Shown piece by piece: positions 15,563 through 23,749 of a stretch of DNA of 36,300 bases (the stretch's first letter is position 1; every line of letters starts with the position of its first letter). Below the pieces are notes generated by a model. It made no database searches and had not been told where the DNA came from. It saw only the letters and a program-made list of their open reading frames with translations. The translations under genes and the position numbers were made by a program. Source of the DNA: Deltaproteobacteria bacterium (lineage in GTDB: Bacteria > Myxococcota_A > Polyangia > Haliangiales > J016); contig RFGE01000124.1 in assembly GCA_003696105.1 (NCBI GenBank), forward strand, positions 1 to 36,300, in the 5' to 3' direction.

Positions 15563-16183
15563 ATGGACCCGAAGGACCGAGATCGCGACGTCATCGCCCC
15601 GCTGGGGACTCCCGGCGCGGCGCCGGCGGCAGCGACGCCGTCGACGGCGTCCGCGGACGCGGACGCTCCCGTGGCCGCCGCCCCGGTCGTCGCGCCGGCG
15701 CCGCCGTCGCTGCCGCTCGCCGCGATCGGGGCCGCGCTGGGCGCGGCCGCCGGCGGCCTGCTGTGGTTCGCGGTCGAGTACTTTCTTCACTTCCAGGTGG
15801 GGTGGATCGCGATCGGCTGCGGAGTCGCGGCCGGCTGGGTCGCAGCGGCGCTCGGTCGCGGTCACGCACCGGCGATCGGCCTGCTCGCGGCCGTGTTCGG
15901 TGCCCTCGGCGTGTTCGGCGGCAGCTATGCGAGCTTCCGCGCCCAGACGAGCGACGCGGCGCTGCGCGCCGAGGCGGCCAAGGTCGTGCCCGGCTACACG
16001 GAGGCGACGTCCGCCGAGCAGGACGCATTCATCGCGGGCGTGCGCGAAGCGGTCGACGAGCGCGGCTACGTCGGGTTCTTGATGGACGACACCAAATCGC
16101 TGGTGTGGATGGTGCTGTTCGGCGCGATCGGCCTGTACTACGGCTACCGGGTCGGCGCGGGCACGCCCCAGCCCTCGGCGTAG
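15563..16183 (+). CDS. Four-helix membrane protein of unknown function
   Basis: A 206-residue protein I do not recognise. A charged start is followed by an Ala/Pro-rich linker to residue 48, then predicted transmembrane segments at about 50-72, 78-97 and 103-122, a soluble alpha-helical stretch (125-176, with Glu/Asp/Ala-rich sequence) and a final helix at 179-197. AGGAGG lies 5 bases before the ATG, the best ribosome binding site in this part of the window. It stands alone between the ligase gene (divergent) and the folate enzyme gene 42 bases downstream. The layout resembles small inner-membrane proteins whose loop faces the cytoplasm or periplasm; no catalytic motif is visible. Confidence 0.7.
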   Translation: MDPKDRDRDVIAPLGTPGAAPAAATPSTASADADAPVAAAPVVAPAPPSLPLAAIGAALGAAAGGLLWFAVEYFLHFQVGWIAIGCGVAAGWVAAALGRGHAPAIGLLAAVFGALGVFGGSYASFRAQTSDAALRAEAAKVVPGYTEATSAEQDAFIAGVREAVDERGYVGFLMDDTKSLVWMVLFGAIGLYYGYRVGAGTPQPSA

Positions 16184-16225
16184 CGGATCGCGCATGGCGG
16201 TGTGCATGCTGTACACTGCCGCGCC

Positions 16226-17854
16226 ATGCGACCGCTCGTCGACGTCGCGGCCGACCTGGGCATTTCGCCGGCCGCGCTGCAGCCCTATGGCAACTTCGCG
16301 GCCAAGGTCGATCCGGCCCGGATCGACGCGCCCGCCCCGGCCGCGCCGAAGCTGATCCTGGTGTCGGCGATCACGCCGACGCCGGCCGGCGAAGGCAAGA
16401 CGACCACGACGATCGGCCTCGGGGACGCGCTCGCGCGCCTCGGTCACCGCGTGTGCATCGCGCTGCGCGAACCGTCGCTGGGCCCGTGCATGGGCATCAA
16501 GGGCGGCGGCACCGGCGGCGGCCGCGCCCAGGTCGTGCCGTCGGACCGCATCAACCTGCACTTCACCGGCGACTTCCACGCGATCACGTCGGCCCACAAC
16601 CTGATCGCGGCCGTGCTCGACAACCACATCCACTTCGACCGCGAACCGGACATCGATCCGCGGCGCGTGCTGTGGCCGCGCGTGCTCGACATGAACGACC
16701 GCGCGCTGCGCCACATCGTGCTCGGACTCGGCGGCAAGGCCAACAGCATCCCGCGCGAAGGGGGCTTCGACATCACCGCCGCGTCGGAGTTGATGGCGAT
16801 CCTGTGCCTGGCCGAGGACGCGGATGATTTGCGGCGCCGAATCGACCGGATTCTCGTCGCGTTCGCCCGCACCGGCGAGCCGGTGGCGGCCGCGGCCCTG
16901 CGCACCACCGGCGCCGCCCTCGCGCTGCTGCGCGACGCGATGTTCCCCAACCTCGTCCAGACCCTCGAGGGAACACCGGCGCTCGTCCACGGCGGCCCGT
17001 TCGCCAACATCGCGCACGGCTGCAACAGCGTGATCGCGACGAAGCTCGGCCTGCGGGTCGCCGACTGGGTGGTCACCGAGGCCGGGTTCGGCTTCGACCT
17101 CGGCGCCGAGAAGTTTTACGACATCAAGTGCCGCAGCGCGGGCCTCGACACCGCGGCCGTCGTGCTCGTCGCGTCCGTACGCGCGCTCAAACTCCACGGC
17201 GGCGTCGCGGTCGACGCCCTCGATCGCCCGAACCCGGACGCCGTCGACCGCGGCCTGCCCAACCTCGAAAAGCACATCGAGAACATCCACATGTTCACGG
17301 AGCTGCCGGTCGTCGCGCTCAACCGGTTCGGCGCCGACACCGATGAGGAGATCGACGTCGTCCGTCGGTTCTGCAGCGACCGCGGCATCGAGTTCGCGGT
17401 CGCCGAGCACTTCGACCGGGGCGCGGAGGGCGCGGTCGACCTCGCGCGCGCGGTCGTGCGCCAGGCCGAGCGCGATCAGACCCGGTTCCGCCCGCTGTAC
17501 GAGCTGGCGCAGTCGGTGCCGGACAAGATCCGCGCGGTCGCGACGCGCATGTACGGAGCGTCCGACGTCGCCTTCACCAAGCAGGCCGAGCGCGACCTGG
17601 CCGACATCGCGCGGCTCGGCTACGACAAGCTGCCGGTGTGCATCGCGAAGACGCACAGCTCGCTGTCTGACGATCCCAAGCTGCGCGGCCGACCGCGCGA
17701 CTTCGACGTGACCGTGCGCGCGATTCAGATCAACGCCGGAGCCGGCTTCCTGGTCGTGCTCACCGGCGACATCTTGCGCATGCCGGGGCTGCCGCGGACT
17801 CCGCGCGCCGAATCGATCGATCTTCACGGCCAGGACGTCGTGGGGCTGCAGTAG
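16226..17854 (+). CDS. fhs: Formate-tetrahydrofolate ligase
   Basis: A 542-residue protein matching formate-THF ligase over its full length (family about 555). PTPAGEGKTTTTIGLGDAL (from residue 51) is the ATP-binding loop; EPSLGPCMGIKGGGTGGG, NRFGADTDEEI and LPVCIAKTHSSLSDDP are family signatures. It makes 10-formyl-tetrahydrofolate from formate, THF and ATP in the cytoplasm, supplying purine and formyl-Met synthesis or C1 assimilation. ATG 16226 is preceded by the -10-like TACACT at 16212-16217 and no ribosome binding site, so the transcript may be leaderless. Its last 31 bases overlap the 3' end of the convergent glycosyltransferase gene. Confidence 0.96.
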   Translation: MRPLVDVAADLGISPAALQPYGNFAAKVDPARIDAPAPAAPKLILVSAITPTPAGEGKTTTTIGLGDALARLGHRVCIALREPSLGPCMGIKGGGTGGGRAQVVPSDRINLHFTGDFHAITSAHNLIAAVLDNHIHFDREPDIDPRRVLWPRVLDMNDRALRHIVLGLGGKANSIPREGGFDITAASELMAILCLAEDADDLRRRIDRILVAFARTGEPVAAAALRTTGAALALLRDAMFPNLVQTLEGTPALVHGGPFANIAHGCNSVIATKLGLRVADWVVTEAGFGFDLGAEKFYDIKCRSAGLDTAAVVLVASVRALKLHGGVAVDALDRPNPDAVDRGLPNLEKHIENIHMFTELPVVALNRFGADTDEEIDVVRRFCSDRGIEFAVAEHFDRGAEGAVDLARAVVRQAERDQTRFRPLYELAQSVPDKIRAVATRMYGASDVAFTKQAERDLADIARLGYDKLPVCIAKTHSSLSDDPKLRGRPRDFDVTVRAIQINAGAGFLVVLTGDILRMPGLPRTPRAESIDLHGQDVVGLQ

Positions 17855-18918
17855 CGGCGGCGCGCGGCTGCGGCCGCGGCGGTGCCGAGCGCGATCGCCC
17901 GGTCCGGATCGCGCGCCAGCGCGGCGACGGCCTCGGCCAGCACGACCGGGTCGCGCGGCGGCACCAGCACGCCAGTCACGCCGGGCTCGACGTGGTCGAC
18001 CAGCGCGCCCGCGGCCGTGGCCACGACCGCGCGGCCGCGGCACATCGCCTCCACCGCGGTGAGACCGAACGTCTCGAACCAGCTCGGCACGACCACGATC
18101 GACGCGCCGGCGTAGTGGCGCGCGAGGGCATCGCGGCCGAGCCAACCGACGAGTTCGGCCTGCGGCGCGCTCGCGGAAAACCGCGCGCGCCAGCGAGCAT
18201 CGGCCCGCGGGTTTTCCGGGACGCCGCCGGCGACGACGAACCGAGCGCGCGGGCACGCGCGCGCGACGGCCGGAATCGCGGCGATCCACTCGGCGGTGCC
18301 GTTGACGTCGGAGAACCGCCCCGCGTACAGGATCGGGCCGCCACGGGCCGGGGGGCCGGCCGCCGCGAGCGCCGCCGCGCAGTCCGGCACCGGCAGCGCC
18401 GCGACCCGCAGGCGAGACGCACACTCCGGCACGTCGGCGGCCAGCGCGTCGGCCGCCGCGCGCGACGGCGCGATCACCTCGTCGGCGGCGCGAAGCAGCG
18501 CGCGCTGGGCGGCGACGCTGCGCGGTACGCTGCGGACGCCGCGCAGGGCGGCCTGCACCGCCTGGCACACGTGCGCCACGGCGACGACGCGCGCGCCGAC
18601 GCGACGGCACGCGTCATCCACTTCGGACCACAGTGTGCCATGGTGTAGATACACCACATCTGGCGCGAACGCGACGATGCGCGCGCGCGCCTCGTCGGCC
18701 GAGGCCGCGCCGAGCACGCGGACGATCCAGCCGCCGGCCCCGTCCTGTCGCACGCGAGGGGCGACCGCGCCGGCCGCGCGCGCGCGATAGCCGTCGAAGG
18801 ACACGACGCCGACGCACCAGCCGGCGTCCCGGTGGATCGCGACGATCGCGTCGACCGCGGTCGACATCCCGCCGATGCAGCGGGGCGGAAACCCGCGCGT
18901 AACGTGAACGACCCGCAT
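17824..18918 (-). CDS. GT4-family glycosyltransferase
   Basis: A 364-residue GT-B glycosyltransferase. The N-terminal Rossmann half begins MRVVHVTRGFPPRCIGG; the C-terminal half has ILYAGRF, and SWFETFGLTAVEAM gives the EX7E donor-binding pair (Glu282, Glu290) of GT4. It should transfer a sugar from a nucleotide donor with retention of configuration. The C-terminus stops soon after the usual ARRRY helix and reads into the overlap with fhs, so it is shorter than typical by perhaps 20 residues. The ATG overlaps the stop of the deacetylase gene by one base (TGATG). With that deacetylase it could make an amino-sugar glycoside; the acceptor is unknown. Confidence 0.88.
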   Translation of the reverse strand: MRVVHVTRGFPPRCIGGMSTAVDAIVAIHRDAGWCVGVVSFDGYRARAAGAVAPRVRQDGAGGWIVRVLGAASADEARARIVAFAPDVVYLHHGTLWSEVDDACRRVGARVVAVAHVCQAVQAALRGVRSVPRSVAAQRALLRAADEVIAPSRAAADALAADVPECASRLRVAALPVPDCAAALAAAGPPARGGPILYAGRFSDVNGTAEWIAAIPAVARACPRARFVVAGGVPENPRADARWRARFSASAPQAELVGWLGRDALARHYAGASIVVVPSWFETFGLTAVEAMCRGRAVVATAAGALVDHVEPGVTGVLVPPRDPVVLAEAVAALARDPDRAIALGTAAAAAARRRYCSPTTSWP

Positions 18919-19646
18919 CACACGTCGAGCCCGGCGAACGGATCGGCCGCGCCCGGCGGAAGCGGCGGCCCCGCGGCGACCGCGAACGCTTCGGTCGCGA
19001 GCAGCCGGTCCACCACGCCGGGCCACAGGAACGTGCGCGGATCGCCGCCGGCGAGCTGCGACGTGTGCGCCGCGAGCGCCGCGAGCTTGCGCGCGCGCAC
19101 CGGCGCGACGTCGACCACGAGCTGCGGCGCGCGCGGAGTCGGCGGCAGCGGATCGACGACCGGCGACGGCCGCAGCCGCCGCAGCGCGGCCCATACCGGG
19201 GTGAGCAACCCGGTCGGAAACACCGCGTGCAGAACGCGCACACCGGGCCCGACCGCCTCGGCCACCCCGCGGCTCACGGCGATGTGGTCGCGGTGGCCGT
19301 AGCCGCCGTCCGGGCCGAAGGTGACCACGACGTCCGGCCGCGCGCCGGCGAGCCACCGGCGCGCGGCGAGCGCGACGTCGCCGGCGGTGACCGCGCCGTC
19401 CGGCAGCCCCCACACCGTCGGCGGCGCCGCGCCGATCGCGCGGCACGCGGCGGCCAGCTCGCGCACGCGCACCGCCGCGAGCGGCCCGGCCACCGGCTCT
19501 CGCGCGCGCCCCGCCTCCCCTCGCGTCGCGCACACCACGTCGACGCGCGCGCCGCGCAGGGCGGCGAGGGAGAGCAGTCCGGCGGCCGCAAACGACTCGT
19601 CGTCCGGGTGCGCCCAGATGCCCGCGATCCGCACCCGGCGCCTCAC
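18918..19646 (-). CDS. LmbE/PIG-L-type zinc deacetylase
   Basis: A 242-residue LmbE-like N-deacetylase. AHPDDE (12-17) and GYGHRDH (115-121) give the His/Asp zinc ligands and catalytic Asp. RPDVVVTFGPDGGYGH is close in style to MshB of mycothiol synthesis. The family removes acetyl from GlcNAc groups on small glycosides or lipids. GTG 19646 overlaps the previous stop by 4 bases, and the stop overlaps the GT4 start, so expression is coupled. A GT4 plus LmbE pair is the arrangement that starts low-molecular-weight thiol pathways (mycothiol, bacillithiol), but no cysteine ligase is present here, so glycolipid or polysaccharide roles remain equally possible. Confidence 0.88.
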   Translation of the reverse strand: MRRRVRIAGIWAHPDDESFAAAGLLSLAALRGARVDVVCATRGEAGRAREPVAGPLAAVRVRELAAACRAIGAAPPTVWGLPDGAVTAGDVALAARRWLAGARPDVVVTFGPDGGYGHRDHIAVSRGVAEAVGPGVRVLHAVFPTGLLTPVWAALRRLRPSPVVDPLPPTPRAPQLVVDVAPVRARKLAALAAHTSQLAGGDPRTFLWPGVVDRLLATEAFAVAAGPPLPPGAADPFAGLDV

Positions 19647-20215
19647 AGCGCCAACGCGATCGCCAGCGCGATCGTCGCGCCGGTGGCGTCGGCGAACAGC
19701 AGAGCGTCGAGCGTGAGCCCGAACGCCTGGAACCTGGCGCGCCACGGCGCGCGCCGGCGCACCCGCTCCGTCGGGAGCGCCGATTGGCGAAGTCGTTCGG
19801 CGAGGTCGTCGAACCGCGCCCAGTCGCGCGCCGCCACGTACCAGGCGCCGCCGCGCCGCGACACCATCGCCACCGCGTCGTCGTACACGATCGCGCGCGC
19901 GAGTCGGTCCGTCCCCATACGAAAGCCGTACTGGCTCCACCCCCAGCGCACGCCGTCGCGATCGATCCGCAGTCGCGCGGCGCGCACCGCGTAACCGACG
20001 GCGGCCACCCCCAGGAACAACACCGGGGCGGCGAGCAGAATCTCGACCCCCGGCTGAAACTTTCGCCGCCACGCGAGCGTCCACGTGAGAACCGCGACGG
20101 CGAACACGTAGTAGAAGATCGCCTTCGCGCGGCGGCGCGCCGCCGGCCGCGCCTCGAACTCGCCGGCCGCCGCGCCGGCGAACTCCACCCCGGGCGGCGC
20201 GTCGACGGCGCTCAC
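19643..20215 (-). CDS. Small membrane protein with PH-like domain
   Basis: A 190-residue protein of unknown function. After a Pro/Ala/Glu start and a basic RPAARRRAKA segment come two predicted transmembrane helices (about 33-48 and 58-77), then a beta-rich stretch (LRIDRDGVRWGWSQYGFRMG and VAMVSRRGGAWYVAARDW) resembling bacterial PH-like domains, and a hydrophobic C-terminal end (about 170-190). GTG start overlaps the glnD stop, and its stop overlaps the deacetylase start, each by 4 bases, so it belongs to the operon. A similar hairpin-plus-beta protein is encoded at 30474-30956. Confidence 0.7.
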   Translation of the reverse strand: MSAVDAPPGVEFAGAAAGEFEARPAARRRAKAIFYYVFAVAVLTWTLAWRRKFQPGVEILLAAPVLFLGVAAVGYAVRAARLRIDRDGVRWGWSQYGFRMGTDRLARAIVYDDAVAMVSRRGGAWYVAARDWARFDDLAERLRQSALPTERVRRRAPWRARFQAFGLTLDALLFADATGATIALAIALAL

Positions 20216-22932
20216 CGGTCGGCCCCCTCGCGGCGCAGCGCGCGCTCGAGCGCCGCGCGGATGGCGCCGAGGCGGTCCGCGTCGTCGATCTTGCGCGGCG
20301 GCGTGCCCGCGGCGACGTAGAACGTGTCGGCCACGCGATTTCCCTCGGTAGCCACGCGCGACAGGAAGATATCGAGCCCCAACTCGGTGAGCGCGTTGGC
20401 GATCGTGTACAACACACCGACGCGGTCTTGGGTCACCACGTCGATGACCGTGTAGTCGTCAGACACGTCGTTGTCGATCGTGACCTGCGTCGGCACGGCC
20501 GGCTCGACCCGCGGCTTGAGCCCCGACGGTGGACGGCGGCGCGCGATGAGACGCCCCGCCTCGTCGACCCGCAGGCCGCGCTCGTCGAACAGCCCGCACA
20601 GGTCGGCGCGTACGCGGTCCCACCGCGGGTCGTCCTCCGGGATCGCGCGGCCCTGCGCGTCGCGCACGTAGAACACGTCGAGCGCCAGCGGATCGCCGCC
20701 GGGCGCGTCTCGCCGCGTGCCGACGACGGCGCCGAGAATGTCGATCCGGTGTGCCGCGAGCACGCCGGCGACCGCGGTGAGAAACCCCCGGGTGTCGCGG
20801 GACACGACCGCGGCTTCCGTGTGGCCGTGGCCCTTGCGGCGGTGAACCGACAGCTCCACCGGCGCGTCCGACCGCGCATACGCGCGCGCCAACCGGAAGT
20901 GCTCGACGATCTGCCGCTGGGCGAGCTGCGCGAAGTAGCGGTCCGGCAAGCCGGTAAAGAATGCGTCCACCTCGGCCTCGGTCCCGATCCCCTCGTCGAC
21001 GACCTGCATGCGCACGAGTTCGCGCAGCCGCCGCGCCGCGCGCTCCGCGTCGCCGTCGGCCGCCGCGTCCCCGCCGCGCAGATACGCGCGCGCCTTGACG
21101 TACAGCTCGCGCAACAGCTGGCCCTTCCACTCGGTAAGGTTGCCCGGCGCGGTCATCGCGGTGTCACAAAACGTGAGCACGAACAGCTGCGACAGCGTCT
21201 CCTCGTCGCCGATGCGGTCGGCGAATCGTGCGATCATCGCGTCGTCGGACAGATCCCGGCGCTGCGACAGGTGCGCCATCGTGAGGTGCTCGCGCACGAG
21301 CAGCGCCGTGCGATCCACGTCCTCGGCGTCGACGCCGAGGCGCTCGGCGATCGCGCGGGCCAGTCGCGCCCCCTTCTCGGCGTGGCCCTTGCCGAGCGGC
21401 TTGCCGACGTCGTGCAGCAGCGTCGCCAGATACAACGACACCGGCCGGCGGACCGCCCGCACGGCCTCGGTCACCGTCGGCGCGCGGTCGGCCAACTCGC
21501 CGCGCGCGATCCGCTTGAGCAACGCCACCGCGTACAACTGATGCTGGTCCACCGTGTAGACGTGGTACAGGTCGTGCTGCACGCGGCACGTGCACGGCGC
21601 CCATTCCGGCATCAGCGAGTTCAAGATGCCGAGGCCGTGCATCTGTTCGAGCAGCGATGGGCGGCGGTGATCGCGCGGATCGATGAGCGCGTCGACGAAC
21701 AGCCGCGAGGCCTCCCGATCGCCGGTGAGCAGGTCTGGACGTTGGGCGAGCCGCTCCGCGACGACATCGGCGGTGTGGGCATAGACGGGCATGTCCAGTT
21801 CGGCCGCGACGCGAAACAGCCGAACCATCTCCGACGGTCGCTGCGCAAATACGTCCGGATCCCGCGACGACAGCTTGCCATTGAATGCGACGAAGCTCGG
21901 ATCGATGCGCGCGATGCGAGGGCGCCGGCGCGGCGGCACGAGCGCGTATTCGAGCACGCGCTCGGCGATCTGCGTGACGGCGCGCGCGTGCAGGTAGTAG
22001 TCGCGCATCAGCGCCTCGACCGCGGGCGCCACCGCCGGCCGCGCGTCGCCCTCCGGCAGCGTCGCGTCCGGATACAGCTCCGGCGCGATCGCCTCCTGCA
22101 ACTCGAAGGTGAGCTGATCGGTCGCGCGCCCGGCCGCGAGCTGCACGCGCGCGCGCAGCTCGAGCAGCCGGTCGAGGGCGGCGGCCATCTGGCCCGCCTG
22201 GCGCGCCGACAACTCGCCCAGCGCGACCAGGTCGTCGAACGAGCGAACGCCCCACCGCGCCTGCGCCGCCCACAGAGCGGTCGCCAGGTCGCGCAGCGCG
22301 CCGATGCCCTGCTTGAGGTTCGGTTCGAGCAGGTACAAGGATGCGCCGAAGCGGTCGTGGCGCGCGCGCCGCTCGGCGGCGAGACGGTGGATGAAGTCGT
22401 TCGTGTTGCGGTCGCGCGCGACGGCGCGGGCGGTCGCGCGCGCCAGCTCGTCGGCGACAGCGCGGTCGCCGGCGAGCCAGCGCGCGTCGAGCAGCGCCGT
22501 CGCCGTGGGCAGGTCGTCGCGCGCGAGGCGGGCCGCGTCGCGCGGCGCGCGGATCGCGTGGCCGACCCGCCAGCCCGCGTCCCACATCGGGTAGAGCAGC
22601 GCGTCGGCGACCGCCCGCGGCGCGTCCGCCTCCGGCCGCGGCGCCAGCACGACGAAGTCGATGTCGGAAAAGGGGCACATCTGCTCGCGGCCCCACCCGC
22701 CGGTCGCGACCAACGCCAACCCCCGTGCCTCGGCGCCGGCGGCGCGCACCGCGTCGTCCCACAGCGCGCGAACCTCGTCGTCGTAGGCCCGCGACAGCGC
22801 ACGGCATGCCGCGAGGCCGCCGGCCCCGGCGTCGAGCCGAGCCGCCACGCCGCGGCGAGCGCGGTCGATCGCCTCGCGCAGGCGTGCCGCGCGGTCGCGC
22901 GGCGCGGCGGGCGGGGCGATCGGGTCGGTCAC
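20212..22932 (-). CDS. glnD: PII uridylyltransferase / uridylyl-removing enzyme
   Basis: A 906-residue GlnD with the full domain order. Nucleotidyltransferase: GGWGREQMCPFSDID (78-92), with the metal-binding Asp pair. HD phosphohydrolase: LLHDVGKPLGKGHAEKG (about 505). Two ACT domains: around 710 (TRGFLTAVAGVL) and 832 (QDRVGVLYTIANAL), which bind glutamine. GlnD adds UMP to PII when glutamine is low and removes it when glutamine is high, controlling nitrogen assimilation. It starts at GTG 22932, with a possible promoter placing the transcript start almost on the codon. It heads a four-gene operon with no other nitrogen genes, so the downstream membrane protein, deacetylase and glycosyltransferase may be co-regulated with nitrogen sensing or merely read through. 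Confidence 0.97.
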   Translation of the reverse strand: MTDPIAPPAAPRDRAARLREAIDRARRGVAARLDAGAGGLAACRALSRAYDDEVRALWDDAVRAAGAEARGLALVATGGWGREQMCPFSDIDFVVLAPRPEADAPRAVADALLYPMWDAGWRVGHAIRAPRDAARLARDDLPTATALLDARWLAGDRAVADELARATARAVARDRNTNDFIHRLAAERRARHDRFGASLYLLEPNLKQGIGALRDLATALWAAQARWGVRSFDDLVALGELSARQAGQMAAALDRLLELRARVQLAAGRATDQLTFELQEAIAPELYPDATLPEGDARPAVAPAVEALMRDYYLHARAVTQIAERVLEYALVPPRRRPRIARIDPSFVAFNGKLSSRDPDVFAQRPSEMVRLFRVAAELDMPVYAHTADVVAERLAQRPDLLTGDREASRLFVDALIDPRDHRRPSLLEQMHGLGILNSLMPEWAPCTCRVQHDLYHVYTVDQHQLYAVALLKRIARGELADRAPTVTEAVRAVRRPVSLYLATLLHDVGKPLGKGHAEKGARLARAIAERLGVDAEDVDRTALLVREHLTMAHLSQRRDLSDDAMIARFADRIGDEETLSQLFVLTFCDTAMTAPGNLTEWKGQLLRELYVKARAYLRGGDAAADGDAERAARRLRELVRMQVVDEGIGTEAEVDAFFTGLPDRYFAQLAQRQIVEHFRLARAYARSDAPVELSVHRRKGHGHTEAAVVSRDTRGFLTAVAGVLAAHRIDILGAVVGTRRDAPGGDPLALDVFYVRDAQGRAIPEDDPRWDRVRADLCGLFDERGLRVDEAGRLIARRRPPSGLKPRVEPAVPTQVTIDNDVSDDYTVIDVVTQDRVGVLYTIANALTELGLDIFLSRVATEGNRVADTFYVAAGTPPRKIDDADRLGAIRAALERALRREGADR

Positions 22933-22938
22933 GCGTCA

Positions 22939-22966
22939 GGTGTACACCGGCCGAACCGGCCGTCAA
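22939..22966 (-). promoter_or_regulatory. Possible glnD promoter
   Basis: On the minus strand TTGACG (22966-22961) and TACACC (22944-22939) are 16 bases apart; the -10 ends 6 bases before the GTG, so the message would be nearly leaderless. A GC dyad (CGGCCG at 22948-22953 and 22957-22962) occupies the spacer and could bind a regulator. Confidence 0.35.
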
Positions 22967-22970
22967 AGGT

Positions 22971-23000
22971 TTGACAACGCCTCTCGGCCTGGCGTAAGCC
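22971..23000 (+). promoter_or_regulatory. Possible promoter of the acidic-protein gene
   Basis: A perfect TTGACA (22971-22976) stands 18 bases from TAAGCC, which is a poor -10. The TTGACA and the opposite-strand TTGACG of glnD together form the dyad GTCAAA-GG-TTTGAC (22962-22975), so the two divergent -35 boxes are back to back. Confidence 0.4.
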
Positions 23001-23009
23001 CCAGAAGCT

Positions 23010-23528
23010 ATGGCCACCCTGGAGATCGGTCCCCTGACCAACTTCCTCGACGACGACGAGATCGCGGCGATCATGCGAGCGCTCGAGGAACACGGCGCGC
23101 CGGCGCTCGACGGCGACGGCGACGACGACGCGCACGTGATCGAGAGCAACATCGACGACGATCTGCTCGCCGACTTCCGCGATCAGCTCGAAGCCAACGA
23201 CGCGGGCTGCGATATTTACTTGCCGGTCGAGTTCGAGGATGTCTTCGAGGCCGCCGGCTACACCATCGGCTCGGCGCCCGCGCTGCTGCTCGCGCTGGCG
23301 AACATGCAGGACGACATCGGCATCGACGAGGACGACGAGGACGACGACGACGTCGACGACGACGACTTCGATGACGACGACATCGGCCCCGAGCCGCTCG
23401 GGTTCGACGACGACGCGAATGCGATCGATCTCAAGGACCAGCACATGCGGCACCTGTGGCGCGCGTTTCACCGCGGCGCCAATGCCGCCATCCACCGCAA
23501 CGTCCCCCTGTTCGTCCGGATGGACTGA
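23010..23528 (+). CDS. Highly acidic protein of unknown function
   Basis: A 172-residue protein I cannot assign. It begins with an amphipathic helix region (residues 1-30), has an Asp-rich patch near 36-52, a folded-looking middle (DIYLPVEFEDVFEAAGY, then an Ala/Leu helix), and a run at 106-124 in which 17 of 19 residues are Asp or Glu. The C-terminal 30 residues turn basic and aromatic (LWRAFHRGANAAIHRNVPLF). No signal peptide or membrane segment is seen, so it is probably cytoplasmic. Codon use matches the neighbours. A metal-binding or nucleic-acid-mimicking role would suit the composition but is speculative. It is transcribed divergently from glnD. Confidence 0.72.
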   Translation: MATLEIGPLTNFLDDDEIAAIMRALEEHGAPALDGDGDDDAHVIESNIDDDLLADFRDQLEANDAGCDIYLPVEFEDVFEAAGYTIGSAPALLLALANMQDDIGIDEDDEDDDDVDDDDFDDDDIGPEPLGFDDDANAIDLKDQHMRHLWRAFHRGANAAIHRNVPLFVRMD

Positions 23529-23529
23529 C

Positions 23530-23543
23530 CCGGCTTGCGCCGG
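23530..23543 (+). terminator. Weak stem-loop after the acidic-protein gene
   Basis: CCGGC-TTGC-GCCGG begins 2 bases after the stop codon. The stem is only 5 bp and no T-run follows, so any terminator activity would be Rho-assisted at best. The remaining gap to 23749, where the convergent GpsA-like gene ends, shows nothing else recognisable. Confidence 0.25.
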
Positions 23544-23749
23544 ACGGCTCGCCGCGAAACGTCGGCGGCGGTGGCGGTGACCCCTGTGATCGCCGGCAAG
23601 ACGCCGCCGCGCGGGCCGGCGGTGCGATATGGCGCTACGAACGCCCCGGGGTACGCTGGCGGGCCGTTTCGATACAGGCCATCGCCGTCCGCGGTTCGGC
23701 CAGTCGGTCGGTCCTCGCGCCGGTGCGGCGGCGCGCGGTCCGCAGGCGG

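Noticed and set aside
17824-19646. A complete mycothiol or bacillithiol pathway
   Set aside because: Only a GT4 and a LmbE-type deacetylase are present; there is no cysteine ligase and no acetyltransferase next to them.
20428-22974. An 848-codon frame antisense to glnD
   Set aside because: It is a shadow of the glnD coding frame; GlnD has complete domain motifs on the other strand.
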